A DNA stretch of 64,000 nucleotides. Origin: Tigriopus japonicus. Taxonomy: Eukaryota; Arthropoda; Copepoda; Harpacticoida; Harpacticidae. The notes beneath the pieces are model-generated. The model saw only the letters and a list, made by a program, of their open reading frames with translations, made no database searches and was not told the origin of the DNA. Below, piece by piece: positions 35,601 to 50,600 of the stretch (its first letter is position 1; each line of letters begins with the position of its first letter). The stretch is taken from positions 1,066,145-1,130,144 of the forward strand of contig JAAGOF010000220.1 of NCBI GenBank assembly GCA_010645155.1, written 5' to 3'. The position numbers and the translations under genes are program-made.

Positions 35601-38600
35601 TGCGTCCAAGTTTCGATTTAGTTTGGAGATGGCCAACATCCGATGGCTTTCATCCTCCATTAGTTTCCGCAATCGGTTGTGTTTTAGCCAACTAATTCCA
35701 TCACCTTGAAAGACCTGGTCCACAACCTTTAAAAATTTAGAAATAACACATGAAAGAAATGTCAAATTTTAATTTTAAAGCACAGAAACATTCATTCGTT
35801 TACATCTTTGATGAAGCTGTGATTATCTGGCGTGATCGTTGGGTTCCTTTGGAAATCACTTAGTTGCTCCTGATAACGAAGGATGTCTTCCTGTTTCTGT
35901 TTGGAACTTGGATGTCGTATTAGACTGGACCTCTCAGCCAGACCTCTACGCCCTAGAGAAAAGAATTCCTAGGCTTTATAAAATGGTGCCCTTAAGGACT
36001 TTGGCTCTGATCTCTCACCTCTTGGAAACGGACCTCGAGAAGATCCATTGCTAGGCACTTTCAAGGAGGAATACGTCGAAGGAGGCTCAGATGAAAGACT
36101 TGGAGAAGGTGATGAAGGTCTCGTTCCTAGAAGGTGGTGAATATCTAATTATAGGCACATTCCAACATTGTGAGCATATCGATCCCCATTTCTTAGTGGT
36201 ATTCAAAAAACGTGTGCAATGGGCAATTCTTTTGTGCGGTCTTTAATGATATAGCAAACAATCGTAGACTGGTCGAGGTCCCTAGAGTGACATTTGCTAA
36301 AGAAGAAAAATGTGTATACAAGTCCCGTCAGAAAAAACGCATACCCAGGGGATATGACAGGGGACCAGATTCAATATTGCCTTGACATGCGTCTAGGTTG
36401 TCTCCACTTTCCTCCCCTTCAGAGAGACGCTCCAATTTAGGCATGTAACTTGATATGTGAATTGTATGTCGCCTTTGCTTTGGCAGATTGTCAGACTCTG
36501 GGCCCGACCCTGTAACAAGGTGAGTACTACAACAAGGCCCTGAAGGGAGGCATGCAACTTCGTGAGAATGGACATGTTTAGAGGCAGGTATTTCGAGAGG
36601 AAGATGATGTAATTCACTTACCAAAGAGGTCTCCAAAGAGCGTGGATGTGGTCGAGGCCAGGCCACTCAGATCCGACCCTAAAGACATCAGGAATTCCTG
36701 CGTCGTCTGGGAATAATTGGAGGTGGTTGATAGTGTCGAGTTGGAACGAATTAAGCCAGGTTTACTGGGCGGCAAAATGGGTGTTGTACTATGAAGATCC
36801 ATGGCTGGAAGAGTGCCATCCCCTCCAGAGTTTTGACCCGAGCCATTAAGGGGTGGCAACACTGGAACGGGCGGAGTGGCAACTTGAGCTGCAGGGGGAA
36901 GATTATTGGAACCCATTGACGGAGTGGTGGGGGAAGACGAAAGAGATGGTGTTGGTCGCTTCAGTTTTGGCGAGGAAGGAGGAGGAGACGAGGACGGTGG
37001 AGCATTTTGCATCAGAGGGGGTGTCCCATTGGTCTTAGTTGGCGAGGAAGCCTCTTTTGAGTTGGCTGTAGGGGATGGCTTCTTATGACGTGCCGCCCAC
37101 GCTTCTGATTCCAAAAATATGGCAGTTGTTGGGACAGGGGTGTTACCTGCCGATGATCCCACGGAATGATTTGGCATTGGTTGGTTAATGGCCACTTTTA
37201 ACCTTGGTCGGGGTCCTCTGCGCAAACGAAGCTCCTCAATTGCAGCATCCACTTTTGCCCTCTCCTCACTTTTTGGCCTAGGTGGAACAGGAGGAGGATC
37301 TCGGCTAAATCCTCTTTGCATAGACCGAGGTCTGGGTGGGACTTTGGGCAAAGGCTTTTTGGCAGAACCATTCTTGACTTGGGCTTCTATGGGCTTCACG
37401 TTGCTCTGGTGGCTCTGGTGATCGTCCACAGGAGACATTTCTCCGCTTACTGATGGTCTGGGTGAGGTCCGATTAGCTATAGCTTGTGGAAGACTAATGG
37501 AATTGTGATTGAAACGCCAGATGGAACTTCCTCCCGTATGAGGTTTTGGAACGGGTGTGCCAACTCGATGTGAAGTGGAAGGAGGCTTCTCTGGGGGAGG
37601 TGATGTTGTCGACACTTCTGAGGTTTGAACTGGCGTTCCTGAACCAATCAAATCCCGTCCTATGGATTTGATGATCTCCCGACTTGATCTTCTCATGAGA
37701 GAAAACGACTTCCGTGGCACAGGTGTGGCAGCATTGCCTTCCTCAGGTTCGGGATCTGTTGTGCCAGACATGGATTCTCCCAATGCCTTAAATAGATCCT
37801 TTTTCTTGTTCACACTCTTGGAGATGTCGTTCATGGCAGTCTTGCTGACTTGATGCAGATCTTGAAGGGCATCCTTTTTGACTCCTGCAGCCATCGCTGA
37901 TTTGCCCGCACTGGTAATTTTCGAGAACTCAAAAGTTTCTGCCGCTTGTTTGGCTTGCAACGTGAATTGCTCAATGCTGTTAAAGAGCTCTTGAGCCACA
38001 TCATCTGTGGGCGAAATGTGGTCGATGGATTTTTGGGACTCATTGCTTGATGTGGATCCTTGTTTGGGAAGAACACTGTGGGTACCCAATTTCGCCTGAA
38101 AAAGAAGAATTTTCCGAATTGAAGGAAACCCCAAATACTATACGTTACACAACTGGGACGGTGGGCACAAAGTACGTCGCTCAACAGACTCGTTTCTAGG
38201 ACTTGGTTTTGTACGAGGACAAGAAATACAAAAGCCCCTTGAAGTCACATATGACATGAGTCAACTCACAAACTCAAGTTGTTCAACAGTGATGGGGCAT
38301 CTTGGAACCTCAGACCGAGGAAGAGGAAATTCCGACTGGCTTTTATGACTATATGCATGGGAACCAAAACCCTTGCGAAGAGAAGGGGAAGAATACTCAG
38401 GTGGTCGAAATTGGACCAAATGAGACCAATGGGATTTGAGGGAGTTAGGACTAGAGCTATGAGGTGAGGCATGCTAGAATGTCCATATAATGATATCAAT
38501 CTATTATCAAGCCCTACAATTCATAACAAAAGTTTACCTGAGGAGTTACCGTCGCTTTTGCCCTGGGCGAGCTACTGGATTCTGTGGTAGTTGTACCAAG

Positions 38601-41600
38601 ATCTGAGCACAAAGAACTAGCCAAGGATAGATTCGACCCAAAACTGGGGGATGAAGAGGTGATGCCACAGGATTGATTCGACCCCGGCAAATTACCGTTC
38701 CCATTGCCCTGACTAATATTTCCCACTCCATATAAGGTGGAAATGGAGGTGTTGGATGGCAGTTTGTTACACATTGTTTTGGTTGTGGCCATAGAAACGG
38801 AGTTCTCGGATTCTGACGAGAACACGTCATCATTCTCCTCGCTTTTCTGGAAGGAGAATCCACGAATGTGATAATGTTTGCAGTCTTCTTGCATTGTCAC
38901 ATTCGTATTCTTGAGGCGAATAGACTTTAAAAGGCAAATGAGAGTGAGAACATGGTTCTTCGAAATAGATGTGTCTCGAGGATCTAAATTGGGGTTTTGA
39001 AGTATCTGACATAAAAATGTCAGATGGATCGGAATACGACTCCATTCCCGGTTTGATTTTAATCTGGTGAGCTATATCGGCTCTCTGGTTTTTCTTTTCT
39101 CAGAAATTTTTGATTAAAACTTTTGGGAGAAACGAGTAAAGAAAGGAATCATCCTTACTGTGGGAACCAAATTGGCATCGTTTCTGGCAAGTTGCTCTCT
39201 TGGAATACTGTGGTCGACCTCACTAACAGATGAATCATCTTCGTCTGCATGAAAAGAAGTTTCGACGGGTGAGGTTGGCGATTTTCCTCTCACCAAAGAC
39301 AAATTATCCGGACCTTTCCTGGGTTCTTGCTCGTTACACCCTGAGGTAGATGGATGGCTTGGGATCTGCGGACGACGACCAAGGGAAATGCCATTAGTGT
39401 TATCTTTAATTAATCTGTCGAGTTTGATGCCGAGGTGCTTGCCTGTAATCGATCCGGTGGATGATAGACCAAAGAGACATCGAGTCCACTGGACAAAATC
39501 AAGCCTTTGCGGCCATGCTGTCCAGACAAGAGCGCCCTCTGTTGATATTCAATGGAGTTTCGTTTCTCGCTATTTTCCTCACTCATCAACTCGGTGACGA
39601 GATCTGAAAGCGAGGAGCACGAGGAACTGGTGGATATTTCCTCGGAATCGCATCCACTTTCATCTGTGGCTGGTTCCCTGTCATCCCCAGGGCTTGCAAC
39701 TCCATTTAATAGGAGTGAGGTGAGACTACTTTGGTCATCCCACACTACAAATCGCACTTGTTCCAGATCATGAGCGAACCTGAGAAGCGGAAGGAAAAAA
39801 CATATTATTCTCTCGCTTTTCTTCGGTCGTTTTTTTTGTGCCAGTGCGTCTCTCACCATTTGGGTTTATCTCCAATCATTTTTGGGTCGAAAATCCCTTG
39901 ATTGACTCGTTGGAAGGCCACATTGGTGGGCATCAACATCCACTCAGCAAAGCACTCAATGGCCTGACTCTGTGAGAATTGGGTGATGAAAGGCGACAAT
40001 TTTGTGCGGGATTTCAGGAACGAGCTAACTTGGAAGGCCACAATTGGTCTTGGATACAATCGCAAGGTCCGTGTGTGCTCAGAAAAATGGGCCAACATAT
40101 TGCTCGAGTAGAAAAAACGGATCTGAAAGAAAGAATCATGACCATGGAACTCTCTTTATACCATGCCATTTTTAACCGGATTGGTTTCAAATCAATGGCA
40201 GCCCATTGACACATTTTTGGGGCATTTTCCCTTCCAACTCATTTTCCCCATTCCCCCCTTGATGTCGTTGTTGGTTTATGATGTTCCATGTTGGAATCCC
40301 GGGAATGCACTTTCCTGGCAAATGGTTCGACAGAGTGCCTGCACCTCATGGGATCACATTCCCTCCTTTGCAGGGGCAACGAGCGCATTGCCCATTAATA
40401 TTTGTGAAATATAACTCACCATAGCAATCCGAGTAGCCACATCGACGGAATCCACATCGTTGCCGTAAATGAAAGGATTATAACCACACACAGGAGGAGA
40501 CGCAAACACGTCTTTGTCCGCTGTTAACCGCTTCAAACTCTCCAACGGCATATCGTCAAAGTTCTTGATGGGTTGTATGGACATACTCGCAAGAGCCTGG
40601 AAGTCAAGTTTACTTTGCTCTTTCAAACTTGGTTCCAAGTCTTTCCTCCTCTTAATCAAATCAATTTTCCGTTTAGTAAGGACTCTACAACTCGTTGACG
40701 CTTTCTGTTCCCTCTCTGCTCATGAGTAGAGCCCGGAAAACATTTTTTTTTGCATTTTTTTAGCATATTTCGGTTTATTTCATATTTTCAGCTCATTTTA
40801 ATCCTTTCTAGAAAATTTGGGAATTTGAGGTTCCACTCTTCTTGGGAGTGTGTGGATACGCATTTTTCACTATTGCTACAAGGAATGTTATTCCACGTAA
40901 CACTAATAAAACAATAAGAACAATTCTTACAATAGACATTCATTTTATAGCTCATATGTTTTGTCTGTGCCAAGGTTCGCCACAAGCATGCTTCCAATGT
41001 TGCCTTCAAGCGTATTTTAAGCCTGTTGGGGCAATTTTTAACTAAATTTTTGTTTAAACATAGACCAAGTAGAAGCTAACATTCATATGCCGTCATTATA
41101 GTACCTTGAGAGCGTTAAAAGATCCAAAACGTGTGGAAGTCTAATGACGAAGTATGCTTGAAGCACGCATTAACAAACACCAAACATCTGACCTGGTATA
41201 CGGTCTTTCAACGAGTAACAAATCGCAGATCTGGACAACCCCTGAATGGTGGGTGAATCAGGAATAGTGAAGTATTTAAAAACTCGTCGAATCCTGCTTA
41301 AAAAGCTGTTAGAGCATCAGCTTCTACTCTCGTATATATTCCCTTCGAAGAATATGGCTTATGATTTTTTAACATAGTTTGCACAATTTTCCCAAATTTA
41401 CCCAATTCTTTTGTTCCCCACTTCAGACACATTTTTCCGAGTTCTTCTCATGACAATTTGTATCCAAAATCAAGTGGTTTCCCGATTAGTTCGCTTACCT
41501 GCTTCAAATGCGTTTTGAGAGCCTTGGCTTCCGGCTCTGGAAACGTTGGAATATCACAGATGGAAGTTCCATTAGGTGGAACAATGGTGGCGGCATCCAG

Positions 41601-44600
41601 GTCGACCAACCAGATTTCGTCCGGGAGTTTCATGTTTCGTTTACAAGCCAAAAACGACGTGGGAAGACCAATAATGTATGGGGTGGGCGCCAGCAGGAGC
41701 TACAAGGAAGACCAGTCAGTGTGTAGAATTGTAGTAACATGGGGGGTCAAGAAATTAGGATAATGCACCCCTTGTGTGAGGTTGAAGTGGCGATGGACAC
41801 ATGAAACTCACTTGTTCGGATCCACTCATCGAGATTGGAAGCAATGGGATGATGGGGAACATGTACTCCAAAGGATAGAGCAGTTGTGTCAACGAGAGGA
41901 TGGAAATGGTCAGAGCCGAGTAATCACGACTCTGTATCACAATCTTCTTTTCCAGCAAAATCAAGGTGATCACCTAAAACAAGACAGGTGATACGTCTTC
42001 AGCAGCGCTTCTACATTTGATAGATGGAAAACGATCAGACTTGTTCCAAAGCAAAAAAGAGCATCATAATTGTCGCTTTAGTACAATGTTCAAGTTAAGT
42101 TCAGTTCAACATTAGCCACTAAAACATGGCACGTTCTTTCCAAAATATTTGAAACATCCAGTTTTCTTACGCTTTTTATCGGCGCTAGGTGCATGGAAGT
42201 AAAATTGAAGGCTCAAAGAGAATTTGGGGTTCTTCCGCTTCTTTCCGGGAAATGCAATCCTACTCCCAAATTTTGAAGGGTTGCAAAAAATATTTGTCAA
42301 AAGTGCCGTTTAGCTCGCTTTGAGCCCCAATCTCCTCGAACTCATTTCCAACTGGCAAAAGTTGGTCCCCAGCTCGATTTCTGCCACTTGACTGAAGAGT
42401 TATGGAACCGGAACCTGAGGGTTTTTAATTAAACCCCAAGATGTAATTAAGAGCTCTCTGTCAAAGTTCCGAAATGCATCAAACCTCTCCAAAATGTCGC
42501 GGTTTGATTGTGGTTCGTGAGAAGACTCATTATTGGTTGCATGCCTGCCGAACAATTGTCAGTCAAATCTTCAAACGTGTGAGTTTTGGGGGGAACAGGA
42601 AAAAGAAGGCGATATTTCAGCATGTGACCAACATTTTTTTTCACAACGTGATCAAAAGCCAATCTTGCGTGTCTTCAAACTGACTTGACAGAAAAGCTCC
42701 TTAAAAGATAACACACATTCATTGCGTGAGTGAAGAAAGCTCGACGACGTTTGTGTTCCAAACAATTTGAAAGGTGCTTTTCTTCAAACTTTTTCAATGG
42801 ACGGAAAGTTTGGCGAACATGCTTGTTCCAAAAAAAGGCCAAGTTTGAGGTGTTCAAGGCATCTATTGAACAACATCCCTGGCCAATTGAAGACGCGTCA
42901 AGAATAAACAATGCCGAGCTTAGCACTAATACTAGGTACAGCATGTCGGCATACATTCAAGTTGGTCTTACCGTGAGGCACGTTTCCACACCCAAAAGCT
43001 CCAATGGAAGATGTAAAGGGAAATCACAGAGAGAGAATCTAGTATGATCCGGTAGAGCAAAGATCATCGGGAGCGATCCATTAGAGGGCACTCCACCTGG
43101 ATCACGATCTCGCCTGGGAACGATTTCCAGCTCCACTCGGGTTCGACCTGGAACGAAAGATTTGATTTCCCCTTAAATTTCCTCTTTTTGGCATGGGGTT
43201 TTCTCATTTTGTGGTTGTGGTCGTGGTTGGATGAACAAGTCGTTCACCTCTCTACCTTGGTTGCCTTTTAGAGGCGGATTAATGGACTTGAGTCTGATCC
43301 TCTGAAGACTTAATTTTCGTCGTGTGCCCAACCAAGAACCACTGAATTATCTGGACAAAGAGCTGAGTGATGACACAATTATGATTTTTCGTAGTGATAA
43401 ACCGATCGCATTTTTTCGTAAGTTTCTTCTTTATGTTGTGAAAACTGTGTGTTTCAATTTTCAGCTCAATCGAATACCTGAGTGGAAAGTTATGTCCTCT
43501 TAAAGCCAAGTACTCAAGAGAGCAATGAATGAATGAGCTCGCCCCTTTTGTTGTAAGACAACAGAAGTGGGTTAGTGGAGTCATACTGAGGAGGAATCAT
43601 TAGAAGGCTTTGAGAGACCATAATTCTCGACTCTGACTTGAAATTTGAAAACATACAAGCTACCTAATATCTAGGTAGCTACATAATATAATTACTATTT
43701 AAAGATTACTATTTAATATCAGCAAGGTCTAATTTGCAGAAAAAATATTATTGCTTGGCTTGACGTCCAGAGAAATACAGTGGTTCTTGAACCAACCAAG
43801 CTCTGAGAGAGTTTTAGTGTGAGGGATGTACCTGGAACTGGGACTGGAGCTGAGAGCAATCGGAGAATCCAGGTTTCAATTTCACGGATGTCGTGTAGCA
43901 ACAAAGAGGAAGGTGGATGCTTTTGGAAGTCCTCAGGTGGACCAATCAAATACGACCTGGAGGAAGAAAAAGAATTCAAGGTTCTTATTGTAGTAGAACG
44001 AACTATTGAGCTGGTTCCGTTTCAGACGACCAGGATTTCAGGGTCAAACTGTAACCTTGAAATTGCGGTCGGAAGATTATGGCTTGCTTTTCGACTTGTC
44101 AACAACATTTCTTTCCAAATTAGTAATGCATAGCTGTCGAGTTCTTTACTAATATCAATTATGTCAATGTGAGCGACTAAAAGAGGGTTGCTAATTTTGT
44201 GAAAGACAAATATAAACTTGCTTCTCTTCTTCGTTTCTTTCAATTAAATAGAAACATATTTGTTCCAATGAAATCTATGGAAACTTCAAGATTACAGATT
44301 CATGAAGAGATATATTTTTTTCGACCCCTCCTCCATTGCTAATCAAGTAAACAAATGTTAATTGCGAGTAAAAACGTTTGATGCAGGGTTGGCTTGCGAA
44401 ATCTGTTCTTTTTTTCTGTAGGATATTATTTATAGAAAAAAACTTTCGATTTTTCTGACAAAACTTTTGAAAGCCGATAATTTGGACCAAATAGAGATCA
44501 CGACTAGTTCAAAATTCCATCAAGAATAACATCAGAATAGCGCTAAAACAAATACCACAAAAGGAAGCCCTCAAAATACATTTTCCACTTCGAAACGTTC

Positions 44601-47600
44601 TAAGGAAACGTCCTGCCAAGATCCTAAGATATCAATCATTCTTTGATTAACACCTTATAAGACGATAATGGCAAAATCCCATTTCTCTCGCCCACCCGGT
44701 ACTGTTCTCTTCAATTTAACATTCCTTTTCCTTAACCTTCACCGTTAAACAAAACAAAAGGTGTCTTTCTCTCTCGTTTTTGTTCGTATGCAGGTCTCGT
44801 TCCATTCAAAGAAGACAGTATGGGTTTTAAATTTTGTGCATTTCCCCAAACTAACAGTGTGCACAACGGTACACACGAAGGCCATGGAGTCAATTATTGG
44901 ATGCAAAGAGAGCTCGGATTCCTGGGTGTCAGTCTGGAATTTCTTATTCGTTTTCCCCCCCTGCGACACAAATTGAATTTGGCGAGAGGGATCCTCTCTG
45001 TCGCCCACCTTCTGCGAGAGTCGTTATTTATTAGGCCTGAAATGTAAAGGCCCGATGTGAAGGCCACTCACCACAAGGCCAACCTCCCACAATGAGAAGG
45101 GGAACGATCTTGTTCTGTTCTGTACTTCTTACGTACATGATGGATGGAGTTGCTCATTTCGCATGGAAGACACCGAGCTCGCGGAATGGCAAAGGTAATT
45201 TCCTTGGGCTTGATCTACGGCAATGCTTCGTGATGAATATTTGATCAAGCTAGAGAACCTTGCCACTTGTTAAGCATAAATATACATTGCTTGTCGTCCT
45301 TGGGAAATGTCAAACTGACATGAAAGGACTGAGATCGAAAGTCAAACTATGTGGGCATAGGAATATGAATACATGCCGACGACGACCTTGGCCGATTTAT
45401 TTGGGAGGCAATCAGAGACAAACAGAAGGGTTCCAGACTCATAGTTTATGTATGAGCTTGAAATGTTCACGCTATAAAGCATTTAACCCTTAATTATTAG
45501 TGCTTCTTGGAATGGAGATCTAAGTAAATCGAGTTTGGATTACACAACATATAGTAGAGTGGGCAGATAACCTTGGAACATGTGGAAAGAAAAGTTCGGC
45601 AATACTTCAGCTTGCTGAGGTAAAGTTGGAGCGGAAAAAAGGATGACAGAAACGATCTGGCTTGCTTCTAAGTAATAATTAGTGATGGACAAAAAAGCCC
45701 TTTCTTAATGGATGAGTGTAATCGAACGAATTCAGCTGGGGATTCTGGGGCCAAAATGGCTAGGGATGCGTCAGAGCCGAGACTAGCCTTCCAAAAAACT
45801 TAATCAAAATTCGTGAGCCCAATTCGTTTTCTTCATTTTGACAATCAATAGAAGTAAGATTTTTCCTCACGTAGCAAACTAAAACAATGAAATGTCCAAA
45901 CCTAGTTCTGACCCATCCCTAGCCATTTTGGCTCCAGAATCCCCAGCTGAATTCGTTCGATTACACTTATCCATTGGAAACAAAATTGTTCGGTCCAAAG
46001 GGGTTGAATTGAACATGTTGTATGTATGTATGTATTTGTCGTTGAGTGAGTTATTACACTTTTGGCTTGGTTCAGAATGAATAAGTTTCTGAAGGTCACA
46101 TCAGAAGTTATAAGGGGAGGGTGTTCACGTATTCTTTCACACTTTTCTTGAATGATCTGGGGGATTTCTCTTCTTTTATTTGCGTCGGGGCTTTGTTCCA
46201 TAGTAGTGATGCTTTTGTTGCAAAGCTGGTTCTTGTTTGATGTTTTGGTTATTGGGTGATTTTATATGACTCATCAATGTTGGAGCCAATAAATTGTTGA
46301 CTATTCATTCATGCATTCAATATCACTGAGATTGTCAAATGTAACCCTCAGAAGTCAAATGCTGTCCGTCATGGGTTAGGGTTTAACTGGTTTAAAAACC
46401 GATTAAGCCGGCAGGCAAATCAAAAGCAAATATTTGGCCACATTTCTGAGAATCCAATAATTGGATTGTCAAGTGAGCTTCTGATTGAAATTATTTGAAT
46501 AATAGGTTGGCTAGCTTATAAGCTTATGTACATATAAAGTATTATCATACTCAATCGCGGTTTTTTTACTTCAAAGTAACCGTTCCCGAACTAGTAAAAA
46601 AACCATCTCCAACTTTTTTCATTTTTTTTTGGTTTGACAAGCTCACGTCAGCACGACCTCAAAAGTTTAAAAGCCAATTTCTAAAATCGTTCTTGGAAGT
46701 GCCTTGAGGGAAAAACAAACCCACCTAGGGCAAAATAGCCATATTAGCGTGTTTCAGGGAAGGAAAATCGTCTTCAGTCTCTGAAACCTGAATTGCTGAA
46801 ACCAACCTTTGTTCCCTTTATTTACAAACTCAGTCTCAAACAAGCTAACCCTTCTCTAATTAATCTGTGATTCGTGAATACGCTTCTAACTGAATCCAAA
46901 TGTTTTTTTTTTCAAATTTTTAGAGACAAACACGGGGTGACAAACGGCAAACCGATCATTTTGTTCCTTTGATACTCCTCATACACAGGCGAGGTGTGAC
47001 TAACATCTTTGGGTGCAGTTTGAAACACAAGAATGCCTTCATTTTTGTTCGTCATGTGAATAATTTCAAATCTTGTGGAATCTAGCCCTTTTATCGTCAT
47101 ATCTGTGTTGGTCAGCTAGGCCAAAGTGCAGAGGAACAGTAGGGTAGCCAAAATGAGAAGATAAGCAAGTGCTCGGTGGGGTGGTTTGTTAAACCTAGTC
47201 GAGCAATAAATGCGTATAAATCTCTAAAGACAATTATGTCAAGTGACTTTACTTAAAGCTAATGTTCTGGTGAGGATAATTTAATTTTCAATGCTTAAGA
47301 TGACAATTGTAAAATGAGTACCAATATCTGATTGACTTTGAGCTTTTACCTCCCTTTTGTTTGCCTCCACTTATGGGGGGAAATTGTTCCACCGAAATAC
47401 TTAGCTTTTTTTTGGGGGAGGGGGGAGGGTGAGTGTGTCTTCTAGGGTCGGAGGGTTGAGCCTCGCCGGGCCAGCGAAGCCAGCCATCACATCGTACAAA
47501 TAATTTTCGAAAGGCATTCTCATGTCCGGTATCAGAATGGTTCTCCGTCTGTGGGTGTGATTTAGCGTCTAAAAGTTTCCTTGAGAAAGGTCGGGGAGGA

Positions 47601-50600
47601 GAATCGAACCTGGGACCTCTCTCACTATAGGAAACTGCGCTAACCACGACGCCACATCTCCTCCCTTGACTTCTCCTTGACTTATAAAGTCAAACGTAGA
47701 TGCCGCGTCAGTTGGCCGGTTGAGAGGAGTATTTTGCCAAGGAATTCTCACTAGATTTGAGATCTCAAATCGTAACTATCCTCTTAAAATTATATTAACT
47801 TGATGAATATATAATGTTGCATAATTGATTCGTAAATTTATCTACACAATGGTTTGATGTATTGATTCATTTCTTTGCTCAAACACTTCTATGTTTGATA
47901 GTTCTAATTCTAGTAGCATAGTGTACTAAGTGTTGGCCGCGAGTACAAATTGAAAAAAGGAGATTTCTTAATTTCCAAACTTGTGCAACTTTATATAGTC
48001 AATTGAAACTCCCTTTGAAAGAAAAATGTCCCGCTTTATTGATAGAAATGTGACAAAATCATGAAGTTGCATTATTTGCTTTCACTTTTGGAAGAAAAAA
48101 TCCTCGAAAAACTGATGACATACTGTCTAAGACGGCTTTCAAGATAGTAAGACGTCCCCAGCAAAATTCTACTGATGTGTTTCGAGTTGGATTTTTAGCA
48201 GATTTTTGACATTTTGGTTTTTAGGGTCAAAAAGCTGACCACAACTAAACTTTTCAACAGGCAAAAGACATTATCTACCATAAAATATGGCAGCAATGCC
48301 AATTCGAAGCCCATTTTTATAACTATCGATGGAACTCGAAATCGAACTAGTTCGAGTGTTGTCAAATTGGTCCTTGTTTAGGTATTTTCAAAAAGTTCAA
48401 TACAACCTGCCCTTTTTAACAACGATAAACTTTCGAGTCAAAATTGGCAGCACTCCTGATTCGAAACACATCTCTAGTAGTGATGGGTTTCGAACCAGGA
48501 GTGCTGCCATTTTTTACTCGGAAGTTTATCATTTTTGATTAGGGCAGGTTGTATTGAACGTTTTCAAAAAGACCTAAACAGGGACCAATTTGGCAACACT
48601 CGAACTAGTTCGATTTCGAGTTCCATCAGTAGCTATACTTTTGGATTTCGAGTTGGCAGTGCTGCCATATTTTATGACGTCTCTAGTTGAGAAGATTAGT
48701 TGGGGGTCAACTTTTTGACCTTAAAATCCAAAGTGGCAAAACTCGGCCAAAAATCCAACTCGAAACCCATCAGTAATCTCTAGTCAGGATGTCGCCCTCA
48801 CAACTGTTGAGTGGACAGTTAGTGTGACCAAACATACGAATCAAGACCAACTTTTTAAACTCGTTCTTGAAGCCACAGTTTAGTTTTTGTCCATGTATGT
48901 ATTGGATTAACCCTACATAACGCAAAAGCCCATATTTATGTTCTTCCTTTCAGTGACTTATTCACTGTATTGGCAAAAAAGTTCCTAGTTGTAGTATTCA
49001 AATCCAAGGCATGGTCACCTAGTGACGTCTTCCATTCTTTCAAGAAAATGACCTCTAGCAATAGCAAAAAATGACCCCATTCCACCTTTGATTCATCAAT
49101 TGCATGGTTGACATTTGCCTGGTCACACATTCCAAACGTTCCTGCACTTTTGTACGCTCAACAGTTGGCGACGGGTGACGCGTTTTTACGATTAAACTCC
49201 CTCTAGACTTAACATAATGATCGGTTTTGTACTTGCCTTGTGAGTTCGCTCATGTTTTTATTGATATGGGACATGTGCAGAGGCTGCTCAAGTGAGAGTT
49301 TTAGATATACTGCCAAAGCAAAACGGGGTCGTTGGCTGTGCTGATTTGCTCTGCCCATTTTGGCAAATTCAAGTCATCTATATTTTGCCGTCCATTTAAA
49401 GAGTTTCAGTCCCTGGAAATGATTGCTATTTTACATTCAGATACCTCTGCTTTCACCTGGTTGCCAATATGCTCATTTTTAGGTGAAACTTGAAATAAAT
49501 AAAATCAATCATTCCTCTGAAGAAGCAGTAAAAACTGTTTCATTTCCTATTATGGGAACCATTTTGAAATCTTAAAATGATTCTTTGGAATCTTTACATT
49601 ATTGTTTGTATCAATGTTAAGTCATACTTTTGCAACAACACAAGGCTTGTTTTAAGTGTTTTTAGTCAATCCCCCTGAAGTTGTTTTTGTATATTGTTGG
49701 CCCTATTCAAGCCAAAGTATCTACCGTAAATGTGAAATATTGATCGTTTTCGCAAACCTAGCCTCTTTGAATACACACCAAAATTGAAATGACTTTGATT
49801 TGACAAAATGGGCCGAGCAACTCAGCACAATCAATGGCCCTGCTTTACAGCTAGCGGTATGATTTTAAACGCTCACTTGAGCAAGCTTTGTACAGGTTCT
49901 CATTGAAAGCTAAGACACATTGGCTTGTTTTTTAAGTTATCTTTTAATAATCAGTTAAGCCTAGTGTACCCACAACTGCAAGGTAATAACCATGAATGGA
50001 TCAGCCTAAACAAACCTGGGGTCTAGGAATCAAATTTGCTCCTCCTGATGTGATACTTAAAAGAGGCGGTCACTGTCCTAAAGTCAGTTAAAGTCAAAAC
50101 GTGTTTGATTTTGGGAAGGATTGAAGGGTGATATTTGCTTGGATGTGTCTTACCATAGTGTGGATCTCTTCTTGGGTCGATTAGAATGGGTTCTCGTGGA
50201 TGCCCCACTTGTAGATCCACCAACGCGTTTGGGTGAACAAGCAGCTTCGCACATTTCAATCATTTGTCGAAGAACCATAAGACAATGGCGAAAATTCGAG
50301 GCAAAAGGATGATGTGACAAGAAACAAAGTGACGTCAGACTGAAGATCCTGGAGGGCTGTAAATGAAAAATGAATAGAACAAATAGAAAAGGACACCAAT
50401 GTTGATCCCCCCTTATTTTGCATTGGAAGTGGAATTTATGTTTCCTTTGGTATCAAGTTTGATGACAGAAACATCATTTGTTTGTCAACCAGATGTGGGA
50501 ATAAACAAGGCTCAACTTTTTTGTCATTTTACCGTTTGTATAGTCTTGCTCTCACTCGTTCTAGTCATGCTCACGTTCTAGTCATTTGTATCCATATATA

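Noticed and set aside
38150..38210. Possible extra 47-nt MADD exon with AG and GT borders
   Set aside because: Its phase does not fit the neighbouring phase-0 exons without a stop or frameshift.
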